From a bacterium (lineage in GTDB: Bacteria > Sysuimicrobiota > Sysuimicrobiia > Sysuimicrobiales > Segetimicrobiaceae): a stretch of DNA of 34,668 nucleotides. The stretch is from the NCBI GenBank assembly GCA_035703895.1, contig DASSXJ010000073.1, positions 1 through 34,668 on the forward strand, in the 5' to 3' direction. The notes under the pieces are model-generated. The model was not told where the DNA came from, did no database searches, and worked only from the letters and a program-made list of their open reading frames with translations. A program made the translations under genes and the position numbers. Below, piece by piece: positions 1 through 9,202 of the stretch (position 1 is its first letter; each line of letters begins with the position of its first letter).

Positions 1-152
1 TTGATCTCCTGTTGGCAGGTGCCGCCATCCGTGCGGGTGCGGAACTCTGGTCATTGCCCGACGATCATTACAAGGACATCCAGTCTCTGCTCAAGCGCGG
101 CGAGGTCAAGGTCGCAGGGGCTTTCCGAATTCGCTGGCTGCGTAACATCTGA
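1..152 (+). CDS. PIN-domain protein (VapC-like), C-terminal fragment
   Basis: Reading from base 3, an open frame of 49 codons runs to a TGA at 150-152 and has no start inside the window, so this is the 3' end of a gene cut by the window edge. The residues DLLLAGAAIRAGAELWS followed by a DDHYKDI stretch resemble the last part of a PIN domain, where an acidic residue sits before a hydrophobic alanine-rich helix and a strand ending in W/T leads to an aspartate/histidine-containing loop. PIN proteins are Mg-dependent RNases, usually toxins of VapBC-type pairs. The antitoxin, if any, would lie upstream, outside the window. The match rests on under 50 residues, so the family is likely but not certain and the toxin role is inferred. 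Confidence 0.5.
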   Translation, partial: DLLLAGAAIRAGAELWSLPDDHYKDIQSLLKRGEVKVAGAFRIRWLRNI

Positions 153-343
153 GATCGGGGCGCCGGGAGCTGAAGCTCGGTTCCGAGGCTCTTACAATGT
201 CCGAGCGGGCTGATCGAGCATACCATCTGAGTTTGCGTGCAGGATAACAGAGAGATATTGAGATGTCAAGATATACATATGTTCGAACGGGGAAGAATGG
301 GGAAAAATGCTCGGAAGAAGGACTTGGGTGGTCCCCGGGGTCA

Positions 344-1582
344 CTAACCCTTCCGTATCGCCAGAGGTTCACCGAGTCCGTAGGACCACGCGAGGATCTC
401 TATCGGGTGTACCGATGGGAGCCCGGTTCCATGGACAATCTGCCAGCGACAGGTCTCGCTGTCGCATACGCTCAAGCGGGCCCCGCTTTGCTGCACTCGG
501 TCAAACAACGGCTGCCCGACCGCCATTCCGATGGCGTACTTCTCCTTTTTCAACCCATACGTCCCAGCGATCCCGCAACAGGGATGCTCGCTCTCGATAA
601 CCGTCAAACCTGGAATCAGGCGCATGAGATCAGCCGCCGGGTGGCCGACCCGGTGCGCGTTCAGCTGGCAGGGAGCATGGTACAAGACGGACAGCTCGAG
701 GGGCCGAAACGCCGTATCCAATGCTCCGGCCTCGTGAAGACGGACGAGGTATTCGCAGATATCGCTGGTGGAGGCCGCGACGAGGCGCCCCGCGTCGGAG
801 TCCGCTTCCAGCAGGTCAGGCGCCTCCTCTTTGAGCGTCAGCGTGCAGCTCGTCGACGTCCCGACGATCTCGCACCCGGCCTCTGCAAGCGGGGCGAGTG
901 TGCGGAGGTTCCCATCGTAATACCGGCGGGCCGCGTCGAACTCCCCGTTGGAGAGCATCGGCAGCGAGCAGCAGTTCTGGGGCGGTATCACGACTTCCAT
1001 ACCGTTCCGTTCGAGCACTGCCACGGCGGCCCGTCCGATCCACGGTTCGTAATAGCGCGTGGCGCAGCCGTGAAAATAGACGACGCGTCGGCGCGGATTG
1101 GAGGCGGGGGACCACTTGCTGCGGACCGGTCCGGGAAACGTGTGCAGCGAAAAGCGCGGCAGCGGGGCGCGCCGGTCGATGCCGAGCCACGCGTCCGCGA
1201 GCCAGCGGGAGATCGGGTTATGCAGCAGGTAGTTGGCCAACGGCGCGACGGGATGGGCGAGTCGACCGAGCAACTCGGAGCGGCCCAGCAGCCGGTTCCG
1301 CAGGGGCACCCCGCCCCGATCACGATACATCCTGGCCCGCGCCTTGGCATTCAGCTCGGCGATCCTCACGCCCGCTGGGCAGACGAGGTTGCACACCCGA
1401 CAGCCGCTGCAGTAGTCCACCGAGGCGTCCGGAGACGGGCCCCGCGGCGATCGAAACCGCTGGGCCTGGGGGCCGGCGTACTTCGGGCCGGGAAAGAGAT
1501 CCGTGACCTTGGCCGGCGGACAGTAGGACACACAGATGTTGCACTTGATGCACGCGTCGAGGCTGAGCTCAACGTCCGTCAT
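344..1582 (-). CDS. glpC: Anaerobic glycerol-3-phosphate dehydrogenase subunit C (iron-sulfur, CCG domains)
   Basis: 412 residues, close to the roughly 396 of E. coli GlpC. Two [4Fe-4S] ferredoxin motifs lie near the N-terminus: Cys11, 14, 17 and 21 (CIKCNICVSYC) and Cys57, 60, 63 and 67 (CSGCRVCNLVC). They are followed by two cysteine-rich CCG domains, with NCCSLPM in the first, and YHAPCQL and CCGIAG in the second. GlpC links the GlpAB dimer to the membrane and passes electrons from glycerol-3-phosphate to the quinone pool, probably menaquinone. The ATG overlaps the TGA of glpB by 4 bases, so translation is coupled. It is the last gene of glpABC; 191 bases separate its stop from the PIN fragment, and I see no clear terminator there. 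Confidence 0.93.
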   Translation of the reverse strand: MTDVELSLDACIKCNICVSYCPPAKVTDLFPGPKYAGPQAQRFRSPRGPSPDASVDYCSGCRVCNLVCPAGVRIAELNAKARARMYRDRGGVPLRNRLLGRSELLGRLAHPVAPLANYLLHNPISRWLADAWLGIDRRAPLPRFSLHTFPGPVRSKWSPASNPRRRVVYFHGCATRYYEPWIGRAAVAVLERNGMEVVIPPQNCCSLPMLSNGEFDAARRYYDGNLRTLAPLAEAGCEIVGTSTSCTLTLKEEAPDLLEADSDAGRLVAASTSDICEYLVRLHEAGALDTAFRPLELSVLYHAPCQLNAHRVGHPAADLMRLIPGLTVIESEHPCCGIAGTYGLKKEKYAIGMAVGQPLFDRVQQSGARLSVCDSETCRWQIVHGTGLPSVHPIEILAWSYGLGEPLAIRKG

Positions 1583-2880
1583 CTCGAAGCCTCCGCGTCC
1601 GCCTGAGCGGCTGGGCGCGTGCGTTCTGTGGCCGCTTGCGCGGCCCGGTAGCCGGTCGCCAGGGCCACCCCCTCATGCGACTTCTCCCGCCATTCGTCGG
1701 CGCCGGCCAGGACGGCGCCGGCCGCATAGACGTTTCGAAACGCGACGTCACCCCGTGGACCGACGGGCTGCATGCGCTCGTTGACGAGCACTCCCGACTG
1801 GAAGATGGGGTGGCCTTGATGCGCAAGGGCCTGGGGCGAAAACCACGCCCCGCGAGCCACCGGAGCGTGTACGGGCAGCCCGAGGGCGGCCTCCCGCACC
1901 GCCCCGTCCGCGCCTGCCACGATTCCTCCACCGAGGATCCCTCCGGTTGCGAGGATGAAGGCCCCGGCGGTCTGACGCTGCGTCCGCGCCGCGGCCTCGG
2001 AGCCGATGCCCAACAACCGGTTCCCCTCCGCAAACCTCTGGACGACCTCCGATCCAATGATGACGCGGACACCGAGGGCTGCCAAGCGCCTGCGCAAGGC
2101 CTCGAACAGCCGGATTCCAGGAACAGAGGGCGGCAGTGTGGGGATCTCGAACACGGCCGACCCGAGCGCCTTTCCGACCTCGTCCACAACCTCCCTGTGC
2201 CGGTTCATGCCGAGCACGGCCGGAAAGCCAATGCGGTCAAATCCCCGCGCAACGGGTATCACAGCGCGGATCAGCTCATCGCGCACCGGCCGGTCCTCGA
2301 GCATCGCCGCCAGGGTCGCGGTGGTCTGGGGGTTGCGGGCGCGAATAGCGGGGACCTCCACAATCGCCCGATCGGCCTCGCAGCCCTGCGCGCGCAGGTT
2401 CGCCGCGATATACGCGCCGTAGAAGTCGCGGAGGCCGCCGATCCCCACGATCAGCGTCCTTCCGGCGGCCACGCGTGTTCCTTCGAGCATCGCATGGGGG
2501 ACGAGGCAGGTCGGGCGGCGTGAACCCGACGGGGTGGTCGCGAGGAGATTCCGGTCCAGCGACCCCGCATAAGGGATCCCTTCGGCGGTGGCGGCGCGCT
2601 GGAAAGCGAGGAGCGCTTCATCCAGGGCGCGAAGCCCTGCGCGGGCATACGGGTGACCGGGGAGGGCGGACGCAAGGGCGCCGACGGCGGCCCGTGGATC
2701 CCGGACAGGCTGAGGCGATCCGGGCGGCCAGTAGCCGAGGATGTCCACCCAGCCGGCTGCCCAGTGCGTGGTCCCGATCCCCTTCGCCAGGATCGCGGTC
2801 TTGGCCCCGGCTGAAGCGGCGTGCAGCGCGGCGGTCAGCCCGGCCGGCCCGGCCCCGATGACGAGGATGTCACAGATCAC
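1579..2880 (-). CDS. glpB: Anaerobic glycerol-3-phosphate dehydrogenase subunit B
   Basis: 433 residues (E. coli GlpB is about 419). The N-terminus DILVIGAGPAGLTAALHAAS is a dinucleotide-binding Rossmann motif, and the following AAGWVDILGYWP stretch is characteristic of GlpB. In the family, GlpB is the flavin subunit that pairs with GlpA in the soluble dimer oxidising sn-glycerol-3-phosphate to dihydroxyacetone phosphate. The start is GTG at 2880, overlapping the glpA TGA as GTGA; the gene in turn overlaps glpC by 4 bases. All three subunits are present and intact, so a working complex is expected. Confidence 0.92.
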   Translation of the reverse strand: MICDILVIGAGPAGLTAALHAASAGAKTAILAKGIGTTHWAAGWVDILGYWPPGSPQPVRDPRAAVGALASALPGHPYARAGLRALDEALLAFQRAATAEGIPYAGSLDRNLLATTPSGSRRPTCLVPHAMLEGTRVAAGRTLIVGIGGLRDFYGAYIAANLRAQGCEADRAIVEVPAIRARNPQTTATLAAMLEDRPVRDELIRAVIPVARGFDRIGFPAVLGMNRHREVVDEVGKALGSAVFEIPTLPPSVPGIRLFEALRRRLAALGVRVIIGSEVVQRFAEGNRLLGIGSEAAARTQRQTAGAFILATGGILGGGIVAGADGAVREAALGLPVHAPVARGAWFSPQALAHQGHPIFQSGVLVNERMQPVGPRGDVAFRNVYAAGAVLAGADEWREKSHEGVALATGYRAAQAATERTRPAAQADAEASR

Positions 2881-4514
2881 GCCGGGTCGCGTCCCGCCGG
2901 AGCTCGCTGCGATTCGGGTGGACCGGAGTCTTCCTGGAAGTAGAAGTCTGTGAGCGGACTCTTCCGCCCGCCTGTTTCAAGATGATCGGCGTTCATGATC
3001 CCCAGGTAGATCAGCTCATCCAGCCGCGCCTGGTGGAGCTGTGCACCCCAGAGGATGGCCTGGAGCCCCTTCCAGCGTTCTTGCAGGAAGTCGAGCAAGG
3101 CCAGGTTCGTCTCGCGGACATCGGGCTTGCGGCGTTCTTGGAGAAGCCCCGCGGCCCGGTACGTGCAGAAACCACCCTGGCAGGGTCCCATCCCAAGCCG
3201 CACGTCGCGGCGCACATCATCGAGCGTCACGGCACCCGCGTCCACGGCCCGCTCCACGCGATCTTGAGTGACGAGCTCGCACTCACACAGCAGCTCGGCC
3301 GTGTGGTGCGCTGACTCGATGTCGGCAAGCGGAGCGCCGAGCGTGTAGTACTTCCCTTCCTGAGGCTCAGGCAGGGCTTCAAGGTGCGTCCGGCAGGGGC
3401 GTTCGACACCCAGTTTTCGGCAGATCGCGTCCAGAGTCACCTCGGCCATCTGCCGGTACGTGGTCCATTTCCCGCCGGTGATCGTGACGAAACCCCGCAT
3501 GGCGTCCCGGGACTCGTGATCGAGCAGCGCATACGTCCGGCTGACGTCGCGCGTGTCGCTCGTCGCTTGCTCGGAGTATAGGGGGCGAACGCCCGCCCAC
3601 GCCCGCAGGACGCGAGCACCTGCCAGGCCCGGGACCAGCTTCTCCCCTTCTTCAAGCAAGAGCGTGACCTCCCACGGTTCGATCCCATAGCGCTCCGGAT
3701 CAGGCACCTTGTGATCGGTCGTGCCGATCACGCACACGGTGCGGATCGGCACGAGGATGTCGCCGTCAGCGGGTAGTTTGCACCGGTTGAGAACGGTATT
3801 CACCAACCGGTGGTTCATCGCGACCATCACGCCTTTGGCGGGAATGACGTTCACCTCGCACCCCGCCAGGCGGGCAATGCGACCGGCCCACGCTCCGGCC
3901 GCGTTCACGATGACCGCCGCCTCGACCTCGATCTCCTCATCCCGCACCAGGTCGCGGATTCGCGCGCCCCAAACGACGCCGTCGCGCAGCAGGAGCGCCG
4001 TCACTTCATGATAGATGCGGATCTCGGCGCCGTAGGCGCGCGCAGACTCGGCGTTGGCGTGCGTGGCGAGAAACGAGTCCGCCGCCCCATCGGGGAGTGC
4101 GAAGGCGCGCTGGATCTTCGGGTTCAGGCGTGGCTCGAGGTGGAGGGCGGCGGCGACGGGCATCTCCTCACACGGGACCCCGCACGCAGCGCAGGCGGCC
4201 CGAAACTGGTCGCCGTAGGCCGGGTCGTCCCAGGGGGTGATGACAAAGAGTCCGCCGGTATCTTCGATGCTGTGGGGCATGATACGGCGGAGGATGCGGT
4301 TTTCCGCGATGCACTCTTTGGCCGATTCCGGGTCCTTCACGACGTACCGTCCGCCGGAGTGCAGCAGGCCGTGGTACCGGCCGGTCGTCCCGTGTGTCAG
4401 GTCGCGTTTCTCCACCAGGACGGTCCGGAATCCGCGCATCGCGGCGTCGCGGGCGACACCGGTGCCGGTGGACCCGCCGCCGATCACCAGTACATCAGTC
4501 TCTAGCCGCTGCAC
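2877..4514 (-). CDS. glpA: Anaerobic glycerol-3-phosphate dehydrogenase subunit A (FAD)
   Basis: 545 residues, against about 542 in E. coli GlpA. The N-terminus has the FAD motif LVIGGGSTGTGVARDAAMRG and the family signature THGTTGRYHGLLHSGGRYV. After the oxidoreductase domain comes a C-terminal BFD-like [2Fe-2S] region (CECELVTQDRVE, then GPCQGGFCTYR), which separates GlpA from aerobic GlpD. It oxidises glycerol-3-phosphate to dihydroxyacetone phosphate with GlpB and GlpC. The start is GTG at 4514, preceded by a GGAGGGG ribosome site. It is first in the glpABC operon; a TATAAT-containing AT-rich island lies about 35 bases upstream. glpK is encoded just upstream on the same strand. Confidence 0.94.
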   Translation of the reverse strand: MQRLETDVLVIGGGSTGTGVARDAAMRGFRTVLVEKRDLTHGTTGRYHGLLHSGGRYVVKDPESAKECIAENRILRRIMPHSIEDTGGLFVITPWDDPAYGDQFRAACAACGVPCEEMPVAAALHLEPRLNPKIQRAFALPDGAADSFLATHANAESARAYGAEIRIYHEVTALLLRDGVVWGARIRDLVRDEEIEVEAAVIVNAAGAWAGRIARLAGCEVNVIPAKGVMVAMNHRLVNTVLNRCKLPADGDILVPIRTVCVIGTTDHKVPDPERYGIEPWEVTLLLEEGEKLVPGLAGARVLRAWAGVRPLYSEQATSDTRDVSRTYALLDHESRDAMRGFVTITGGKWTTYRQMAEVTLDAICRKLGVERPCRTHLEALPEPQEGKYYTLGAPLADIESAHHTAELLCECELVTQDRVERAVDAGAVTLDDVRRDVRLGMGPCQGGFCTYRAAGLLQERRKPDVRETNLALLDFLQERWKGLQAILWGAQLHQARLDELIYLGIMNADHLETGGRKSPLTDFYFQEDSGPPESQRAPAGRDPA

Positions 4515-4547
4515 GACCCCTCCGGCCCCGCCGAAGACTGCTCATGC

Positions 4548-4560
4548 ATTATATACAATA
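4548..4560 (-). promoter_or_regulatory. AT-rich promoter/operator-like site upstream of glpA
   Basis: In the 78-base gap between glpK and glpA the minus strand reads TATTGTATATAAT, an isolated AT-rich island in GC-rich DNA. It contains a perfect TATAAT (-10) placed so that transcription would begin about 27 bases before the glpA GTG. No good -35 hexamer is seen 16-18 bases upstream. ATTGTATATAAT is also nearly palindromic (the perfect form would be ATTGTATACAAT, like many GntR/FadR-type operators), so it could be an operator as well. The promoter role is inferred from position and composition. Confidence 0.5.
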
Positions 4561-4592
4561 CGGCCGGTCCGGTCGCTGCGCCGAGGGCGTGG

Positions 4593-6092
4593 CTACGCCT
4601 CCACCCAGTCGAAGGTCCGGGTGACCGCCCTGAGCCATCCCCGGTACAGCTTGTCCTGCACGTCCGCGGGCATCTGGGGCCGCCACTCCTTGTCCTTCGC
4701 CCAGTTCGCCCGGAGATCGTCGACCTTCGACCACAGCCCGGTCGCCAGCCCCGCGGCGTACGCCGCCCCTAACGAGGTCGTCTCAGAGACCTTCGGCCGG
4801 AGCACGGGCACCCCAAGGATGTCCGCCTGGAACTGCATGAGGAGGTCGTTGTAGACCATTCCCCCGTCCACTTTAAGGGAGGTGAGCGTTACCCCGGAGT
4901 CCTTGTTCATCGCGTCGAGGATCTCCCGCGTTTGGTAGGCGGTGGCTTCGAGCGCCGCGCGCGCGAGGTGACCCTTGTTCACGTACCGCGTCAGCCCGAC
5001 GACCACGCCCCTGGCGTCGCTTTTCCAGTACGGAGCAAATAGGCCGGAGAACGCAGGGACAAAGTAGATGCCGCCATTGTCGTCTACCGTTTTGGCGAGA
5101 GCCTCCACATCGGCCGACTTCGCGATCATGCCGAGGTTGTCGCGCAACCATTGCACGAGGGCTCCGGTGATCGCGACGGAACCCTCCAGCGCGTACACCG
5201 GCCTCTGCGCCCCGATTCTGTACCCGAGCGTGGTCAAGAGGCCGTGTCGCGACTGCACGGCCTTTTCGCCTGTGTTGAGCAGCATGAAGTTGCCGGTGCC
5301 ATACGTATTCTTGGCTTCTCCAACGCCGAAGCAGGTCTGGCCAAACAGGGCCGCTTGCTGATCCCCCAAGTCGCCCGCCACGGGGACGCCGTCGAGGTCG
5401 CCCTTCGCCGTGGCGTACACCTCGCTGGACGGCCGGATCTGGGGCAACATCGCCCTGGGTACCCCCATGATGTTGAGGATCTCGGCGTCCCAGTCCAGGG
5501 TCTCCAGGTTCATCAACATGGTTCGGCTGGCATTGGTGACGTCCGTAACGTGCACCCCTCCGTTCGGGCCGCCTGTCAGCCACCAGATCACCCATGTGTC
5601 GAGGGTGCCGAAGATGGCGTCGCCTCGCTCCGCCGCCGCGCGTACTCCCCTGACGTTGTCCATGATCCACTTGATCTTGGGGCCCGAGAAATAGGTGGCC
5701 AGCGGGAGCCCGGTCTTCGCTCGAAAGCGATCTTGGCCACCACCCGTGGACAATTCGTTGCAGATCGCGTCGGTACGCGTATCCTGCCAGACGATGGCGT
5801 TGTGGACGGGGGTTCCGGTTTTGCGGTCCCAGACCACCGCGGTCTCGCGCTGGTTCGTCACGCCCACTCCGGCAAGGTCGCGTGGGTTGACTTTTCCCTT
5901 CGCCAGCGCGCCTTTGATGACGTCTTGGGTCCGCTGCCAAATTTCCTTGGGGTCGTGCTCAACCCACCCGGGCTTAGGATAAATCTGCTCATGCTCCTTC
6001 TGGTCGACCGCGACCACGTCGCCATTTTGGTTGAAGATCATGAAGCGTGTGCTTGTGGTCCCCTGATCCACCGCGGCTGCGTACTTCGCCAT
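4593..6092 (-). CDS. glpK: Glycerol kinase
   Basis: 499 residues from the chosen start, matching the usual length near 500. The FGGY-family motifs are in order: N-terminal [22 protein letters not shown], the ADP-binding region with [10 protein letters not shown] and [15 protein letters not shown], and the C-terminal [16 protein letters not shown] and [16 protein letters not shown]. It phosphorylates glycerol to sn-glycerol-3-phosphate, the substrate of GlpABC encoded directly downstream. An in-frame ATG lies 15 bases further upstream, but the ATG at 6092 is preferred because GGGAGG sits 7 bases before it and the protein then begins [11 protein letters not shown] like its relatives. No glycerol facilitator gene is visible in the window. 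Confidence 0.97.
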   Translation of the reverse strand: MAKYAAAVDQGTTSTRFMIFNQNGDVVAVDQKEHEQIYPKPGWVEHDPKEIWQRTQDVIKGALAKGKVNPRDLAGVGVTNQRETAVVWDRKTGTPVHNAIVWQDTRTDAICNELSTGGGQDRFRAKTGLPLATYFSGPKIKWIMDNVRGVRAAAERGDAIFGTLDTWVIWWLTGGPNGGVHVTDVTNASRTMLMNLETLDWDAEILNIMGVPRAMLPQIRPSSEVYATAKGDLDGVPVAGDLGDQQAALFGQTCFGVGEAKNTYGTGNFMLLNTGEKAVQSRHGLLTTLGYRIGAQRPVYALEGSVAITGALVQWLRDNLGMIAKSADVEALAKTVDDNGGIYFVPAFSGLFAPYWKSDARGVVVGLTRYVNKGHLARAALEATAYQTREILDAMNKDSGVTLTSLKVDGGMVYNDLLMQFQADILGVPVLRPKVSETTSLGAAYAAGLATGLWSKVDDLRANWAKDKEWRPQMPADVQDKLYRGWLRAVTRTFDWVEA

Positions 6093-6099
6093 GGCTCCG

Positions 6100-6105
6100 C
6101 CTCCC
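6100..6105 (-). promoter_or_regulatory. Ribosome binding site deciding the glpK start
   Basis: GGGAGG on the minus strand, 7 bases before the ATG at 6092. It favours this ATG over the in-frame ATG at 6107, which would lie upstream of the site. Confidence 0.7.
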
Positions 6106-6274
6106 ATTCAACAGGCTTGCCGCGAGCAGGCAATCAGGAACGGCGGGACGGCGCTGCGAACGCAGCGGGCAGCGGGACTTCGGCCATCACCTTGGCGCCG
6201 AAGTTGGCGACGATGGCCAGAACTCCGAGAACGAAGCGAAGAGGGAACCTTCGACTTGGCGGGATGAGCCGCTG

Positions 6275-6688
6275 CTAGCCGATTCCCAATGCCTTGGCCG
6301 CCCGCTTCACGTCGCGAGGCTTCACCCAGAGAATGGCCCCGAACCGGCCGGACACGGCGGAGGTCGCGCTCATCGCCGTCAGGTTGATCTTCGCATCACC
6401 GAGCTGGGCGAAATGGTCAGCGAGCGCTCCCACTCGGTCCTCTCCTTCGATGATGAACGCCTTCTTCGGGCCAACCACCTTCCACTTGGCCGCCTTGGCC
6501 GCGGCCTTGAACGCATTGGGGTTCGTGGGCACGACGTCCACCTGCGTCCGCCTCCCGGCCGGGAACGCATGCAGGACCAACAAGTTCACACCGGCATCCT
6601 TGAGGTGCTGCAGGATCCGCGCGCCCTCCCCCGGACGGTCGCTCGCTTCAATGTAGAAGTAGTCAACCAGCCGGATTGTGTCCGCCAT
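6275..6688 (-). CDS. Tandem ACT-domain protein
   Basis: 137 residues forming two ACT-like repeats. The first (about residues 7-65) has IEASDRPGEGARILQHLKDAGVNLL, typed here in part only; the second (about 75-130) has EDRVGALADHFAQLGDAKIN followed by a strand ending AILWVKP. ACT domains bind amino acids or other small ligands and usually regulate enzymes; freestanding tandem ACT proteins exist but most have no known partner. There is no catalytic domain. The ATG at 6688 has an AGAGGGGGG site upstream. It lies between the secreted protein gene (25 bases) and glpK (182 bases) on one strand, so it may be co-transcribed with them. What it senses cannot be told from sequence. Confidence 0.75.
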   Translation of the reverse strand: MADTIRLVDYFYIEASDRPGEGARILQHLKDAGVNLLVLHAFPAGRRTQVDVVPTNPNAFKAAAKAAKWKVVGPKKAFIIEGEDRVGALADHFAQLGDAKINLTAMSATSAVSGRFGAILWVKPRDVKRAAKALGIG

Positions 6689-6713
6689 TGGTTATCCCCC
6701 CTCTGACCCTCAC

Positions 6714-7328
6714 CTAGATTCCTCCTGCCGTCAGCATTCTCAAGACGTCGGGCAGCGCGCGCTCGAGCGCGATGTGCAGCACCTGGGTCGCAAGTTGGGG
6801 GCGGCTGACCCCAATCGTGATATCCGCCGACTGGCGGATCTCCCCCACCACCCGCGCCTGGGCTTCATCAAACACCTGGACGACGACATTGACGAGAGCG
6901 GTCGCTACGCTCCCGTCGTCCGGGACGGGCACGCTGCCTCCGCCGCCCGATTCGACCTGCAGCAACGGGATCCATCCCACCACCAGGCGGTCCGCGGCCA
7001 CCGCGCGGGCAAGCGCGCGAAGACGATCGAAGTGGAGCACGTCGGGTTCCTGCCAGCGCATCGCCCCTTCAGCCTGCTGCATCGTCGGGCGCGGAATGAC
7101 CTCGACCCGGCCCGCCGGCGTCCGCGCCAGGAGCGCCGACAGCTCGTCGGCGGCCAAGCGCTCGGGGAAGACCCCCGAGAATGCGCCCAGAGGGGTCGGG
7201 GCATAGAAATCCACGACCCCCACCTTGATCACTTGAGCTGCTGCTCGCGGGAGGGGGATCGCCACCAGGGTGACGGACAGCAAGGGAACCGCCACGATCA
7301 CACGCACCAGACGGCGCGCCACGCTCAT
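6714..7328 (-). CDS. Secreted protein of unknown function, possible CsgG/LpoB-like fold
   Basis: 204 residues from the ATG at 7328. It starts with a Sec signal peptide: arginines, a hydrophobic stretch and an AAA-Q type cleavage site near residue 31. The mature part begins VIKVGVVDFYAPTPLG and continues with FPERLAADELSALLAR and a strand ending VEVIPR. This order (VAVxDF strand, helix with L..L, then a strand ending in ER/PR) recalls the CsgG/LpoB-type fold of envelope proteins. That is only a weak resemblance. A GTG at 7379 in the same frame would add 17 residues before the signal peptide and is less likely. No lipobox cysteine is seen. It diverges from the ABC exporter genes at 7445. Confidence 0.6.
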   Translation of the reverse strand: MSVARRLVRVIVAVPLLSVTLVAIPLPRAAAQVIKVGVVDFYAPTPLGAFSGVFPERLAADELSALLARTPAGRVEVIPRPTMQQAEGAMRWQEPDVLHFDRLRALARAVAADRLVVGWIPLLQVESGGGGSVPVPDDGSVATALVNVVVQVFDEAQARVVGEIRQSADITIGVSRPQLATQVLHIALERALPDVLRMLTAGGI

Positions 7329-7396
7329 GGCGCGACCGTTCTTCGATCGCGCGGAGGGTTCCTGCTGGGAACGGCCCACCGGCCCCGTCGAGGGGG

Positions 7397-7405
7397 TGGT
7401 ATAAT
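7397..7405 (+). promoter_or_regulatory. Extended -10 promoter for the ABC exporter operon
   Basis: TGGTATAAT matches the extended -10 consensus TGnTATAAT exactly and lies 39 bases before the ATG at 7445, in the short region between divergent genes. No recognisable -35 hexamer is needed for this promoter class and none is seen. A GGGAG ribosome site follows at 7436-7440. Confidence 0.6.
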
Positions 7406-7444
7406 CGCCGGGAAAACTCCTCGTTCTGACATCGTGGGAGCGTC

Positions 7445-9202
7445 ATGCTCAGTCAGCGGTTCTGGAGTTACATCCGTCGGCACCGGCGGTCGTATCTGCG
7501 GGGCTATGCCGCGGTCCTGGCGTCGATCCTGGTGGCGCAGCTGTCTCCGTGGGCGCTCAAGCTGGCGATCGATGGGATCCGGCAAGGCGTGGGGGGCGTC
7601 ACGCTGCTCGGGTTCGCGGCCGCGCTGGTCGTCCTGGCACTCATCGAGGCGGCCTTTAACTACACCATGCGCCTCGCCATCCTCGGCGCCGCCCTCGAGA
7701 TCGAGGCCGAACTCCGCCGGGATTACTTCGCCCACCTGCAGCGCATGCACCTGGGATTCTTCCACGGCGCCCGCACCGGTGACCTGATGGCCCGCGCCGT
7801 CAACGACATCCGCGCGGTACAGCGGTTCGCCGGAATCGGCCTGATGCGGTCGTGTCACACCACGATCATGCTCATCGTCTCCGTCGCGTTTATGCTCGCG
7901 ATCGACGTGCGGCTCACCCTGTGGACGATGACGATCCTTCCTCTGGTGACCGTCTTGTTCATCGCCCTCGGGCGCGAGATTCACCGGCGGTTCGACCGGG
8001 TGCAGGAACAATTCAGCGCGCTGTCGGCTCGGGCGCAGGAGAACTTCAGCGGGATCCGCGTCGTGAAGGCGTTCGCCCAGGAGGACGCTGAAACGGCCGA
8101 GTTTCGTACGGAAAACGAGAAGGTCGTCACCACGAACCTCCTGCTGGCCCGGATCCAGGGCGCGCTGTGGCCGGCGATTGGGCTCATCCTCGGCGTCGCC
8201 TCGGTGGTGCTGCTGTGGCAGGGCGGCACAGACGTCATCCGCGGCCGGATCACGCTGGGCCAGATGGTTCAATTTTCTTATTATCTCGCCAGGTTGAGCT
8301 TCCCCATGATCGCCCTCGGTTGGGTGACGAACCTCTGGCAGCAGGGGCGGGCCTCTATGGACCGCCTCGACGAGATCTTCGACCGGCGGCCGCAGATCAG
8401 CGACCCGCCCGACCCGGTCGTCCTCGAACCGGTATCGGGGCGGATCGAGTTCAAGGATGTCACGTTCGCCTACAACGGCGCCCCGGTACTTCACGGCATC
8501 ACGCTGACCATCCCCGCGGGGAGCACCGTGGCGATCGTCGGCCCGACCGGATCGGGGAAGAGCACGCTGGTGCACTTGATCCCGCGCCTGTTCGACGCCA
8601 CCGAGGGTGAGGTGCTGGTCGACGGACACGATGTCCGGCGGGTGTCGCTCGGCTCGTTGCGGCGATCGATCGGGATCGTCCCGCAGGACACGTTCCTGTT
8701 CTCGGATACTCTGGCCGAGAACATCGCCCTCGGCGCGGACCACGGGAACGGCGCGGATGGACGCGCCATTGCCGAGGTCGCAGCGATCTCGCGAATCGCG
8801 CAGGACGTGGAGGAGTTCCCTCACAAGTATGACACGGTCGTCGGTGAACGGGGCGTCACGCTGTCCGGCGGCCAAAAACAACGGACGGCGATCGCCCGGG
8901 CCCTGATCCGCGAACCAAAGATCTTGATCCTCGACGATGCCCTGAGTTCCGTGGATGCGAGCACGGAGCGGGAGATCCTGGCCGGCCTCCGCCGAACCCA
9001 GGCGTCGCGGACGAGCATTGTGATCTCACACAGGATCTCCACGATCCAAGACGCGGACCTGATCGTGGTGCTGGACGACGGACGGATCGTCCAGCAGGGG
9101 ACCCATGTCTCCCTCCTCGCCCGGGGCGGCCTCTACGCCGACCTCTACGAGAAACAACTGCTCCGCGACGCGTTGGAAGCGGAGGATCCTCCTCCCCCAT
9201 GA
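7445..9202 (+). CDS. ABC exporter half-transporter, degenerate-site subunit
   Basis: 585 residues: a six-helix exporter transmembrane domain (about 1-320) followed by an ATPase domain (about 340-575). Walker A is GPTGSGKST, the signature is LSGGQKQRTAIARAL, the Walker B region is ILILDDALSSVD and the H-loop is ISHR. The residue after the Walker B aspartate is Asp, not the catalytic Glu, which marks the degenerate member of heterodimeric exporters such as TM287/288 or BmrCD. The signature motif is intact, as expected for the half that completes its partner's active site. Its TGA overlaps the ATG of the next gene, so both are made together. It probably exports a lipid, drug or peptide; the substrate is unknown. 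Confidence 0.9.
   Translation: MLSQRFWSYIRRHRRSYLRGYAAVLASILVAQLSPWALKLAIDGIRQGVGGVTLLGFAAALVVLALIEAAFNYTMRLAILGAALEIEAELRRDYFAHLQRMHLGFFHGARTGDLMARAVNDIRAVQRFAGIGLMRSCHTTIMLIVSVAFMLAIDVRLTLWTMTILPLVTVLFIALGREIHRRFDRVQEQFSALSARAQENFSGIRVVKAFAQEDAETAEFRTENEKVVTTNLLLARIQGALWPAIGLILGVASVVLLWQGGTDVIRGRITLGQMVQFSYYLARLSFPMIALGWVTNLWQQGRASMDRLDEIFDRRPQISDPPDPVVLEPVSGRIEFKDVTFAYNGAPVLHGITLTIPAGSTVAIVGPTGSGKSTLVHLIPRLFDATEGEVLVDGHDVRRVSLGSLRRSIGIVPQDTFLFSDTLAENIALGADHGNGADGRAIAEVAAISRIAQDVEEFPHKYDTVVGERGVTLSGGQKQRTAIARALIREPKILILDDALSSVDASTEREILAGLRRTQASRTSIVISHRISTIQDADLIVVLDDGRIVQQGTHVSLLARGGLYADLYEKQLLRDALEAEDPPPP

Noticed and set aside
6093-6274. In-frame hydrophobic stretch (FVLGVLAIVANFGAKVM) after the ACT gene stop, as a possible small membrane protein or glycerol facilitator remnant
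   Set aside because: No start codon or ribosome site precedes it, it is under 40 residues, and it has no NPA motif of aquaporin-family facilitators.
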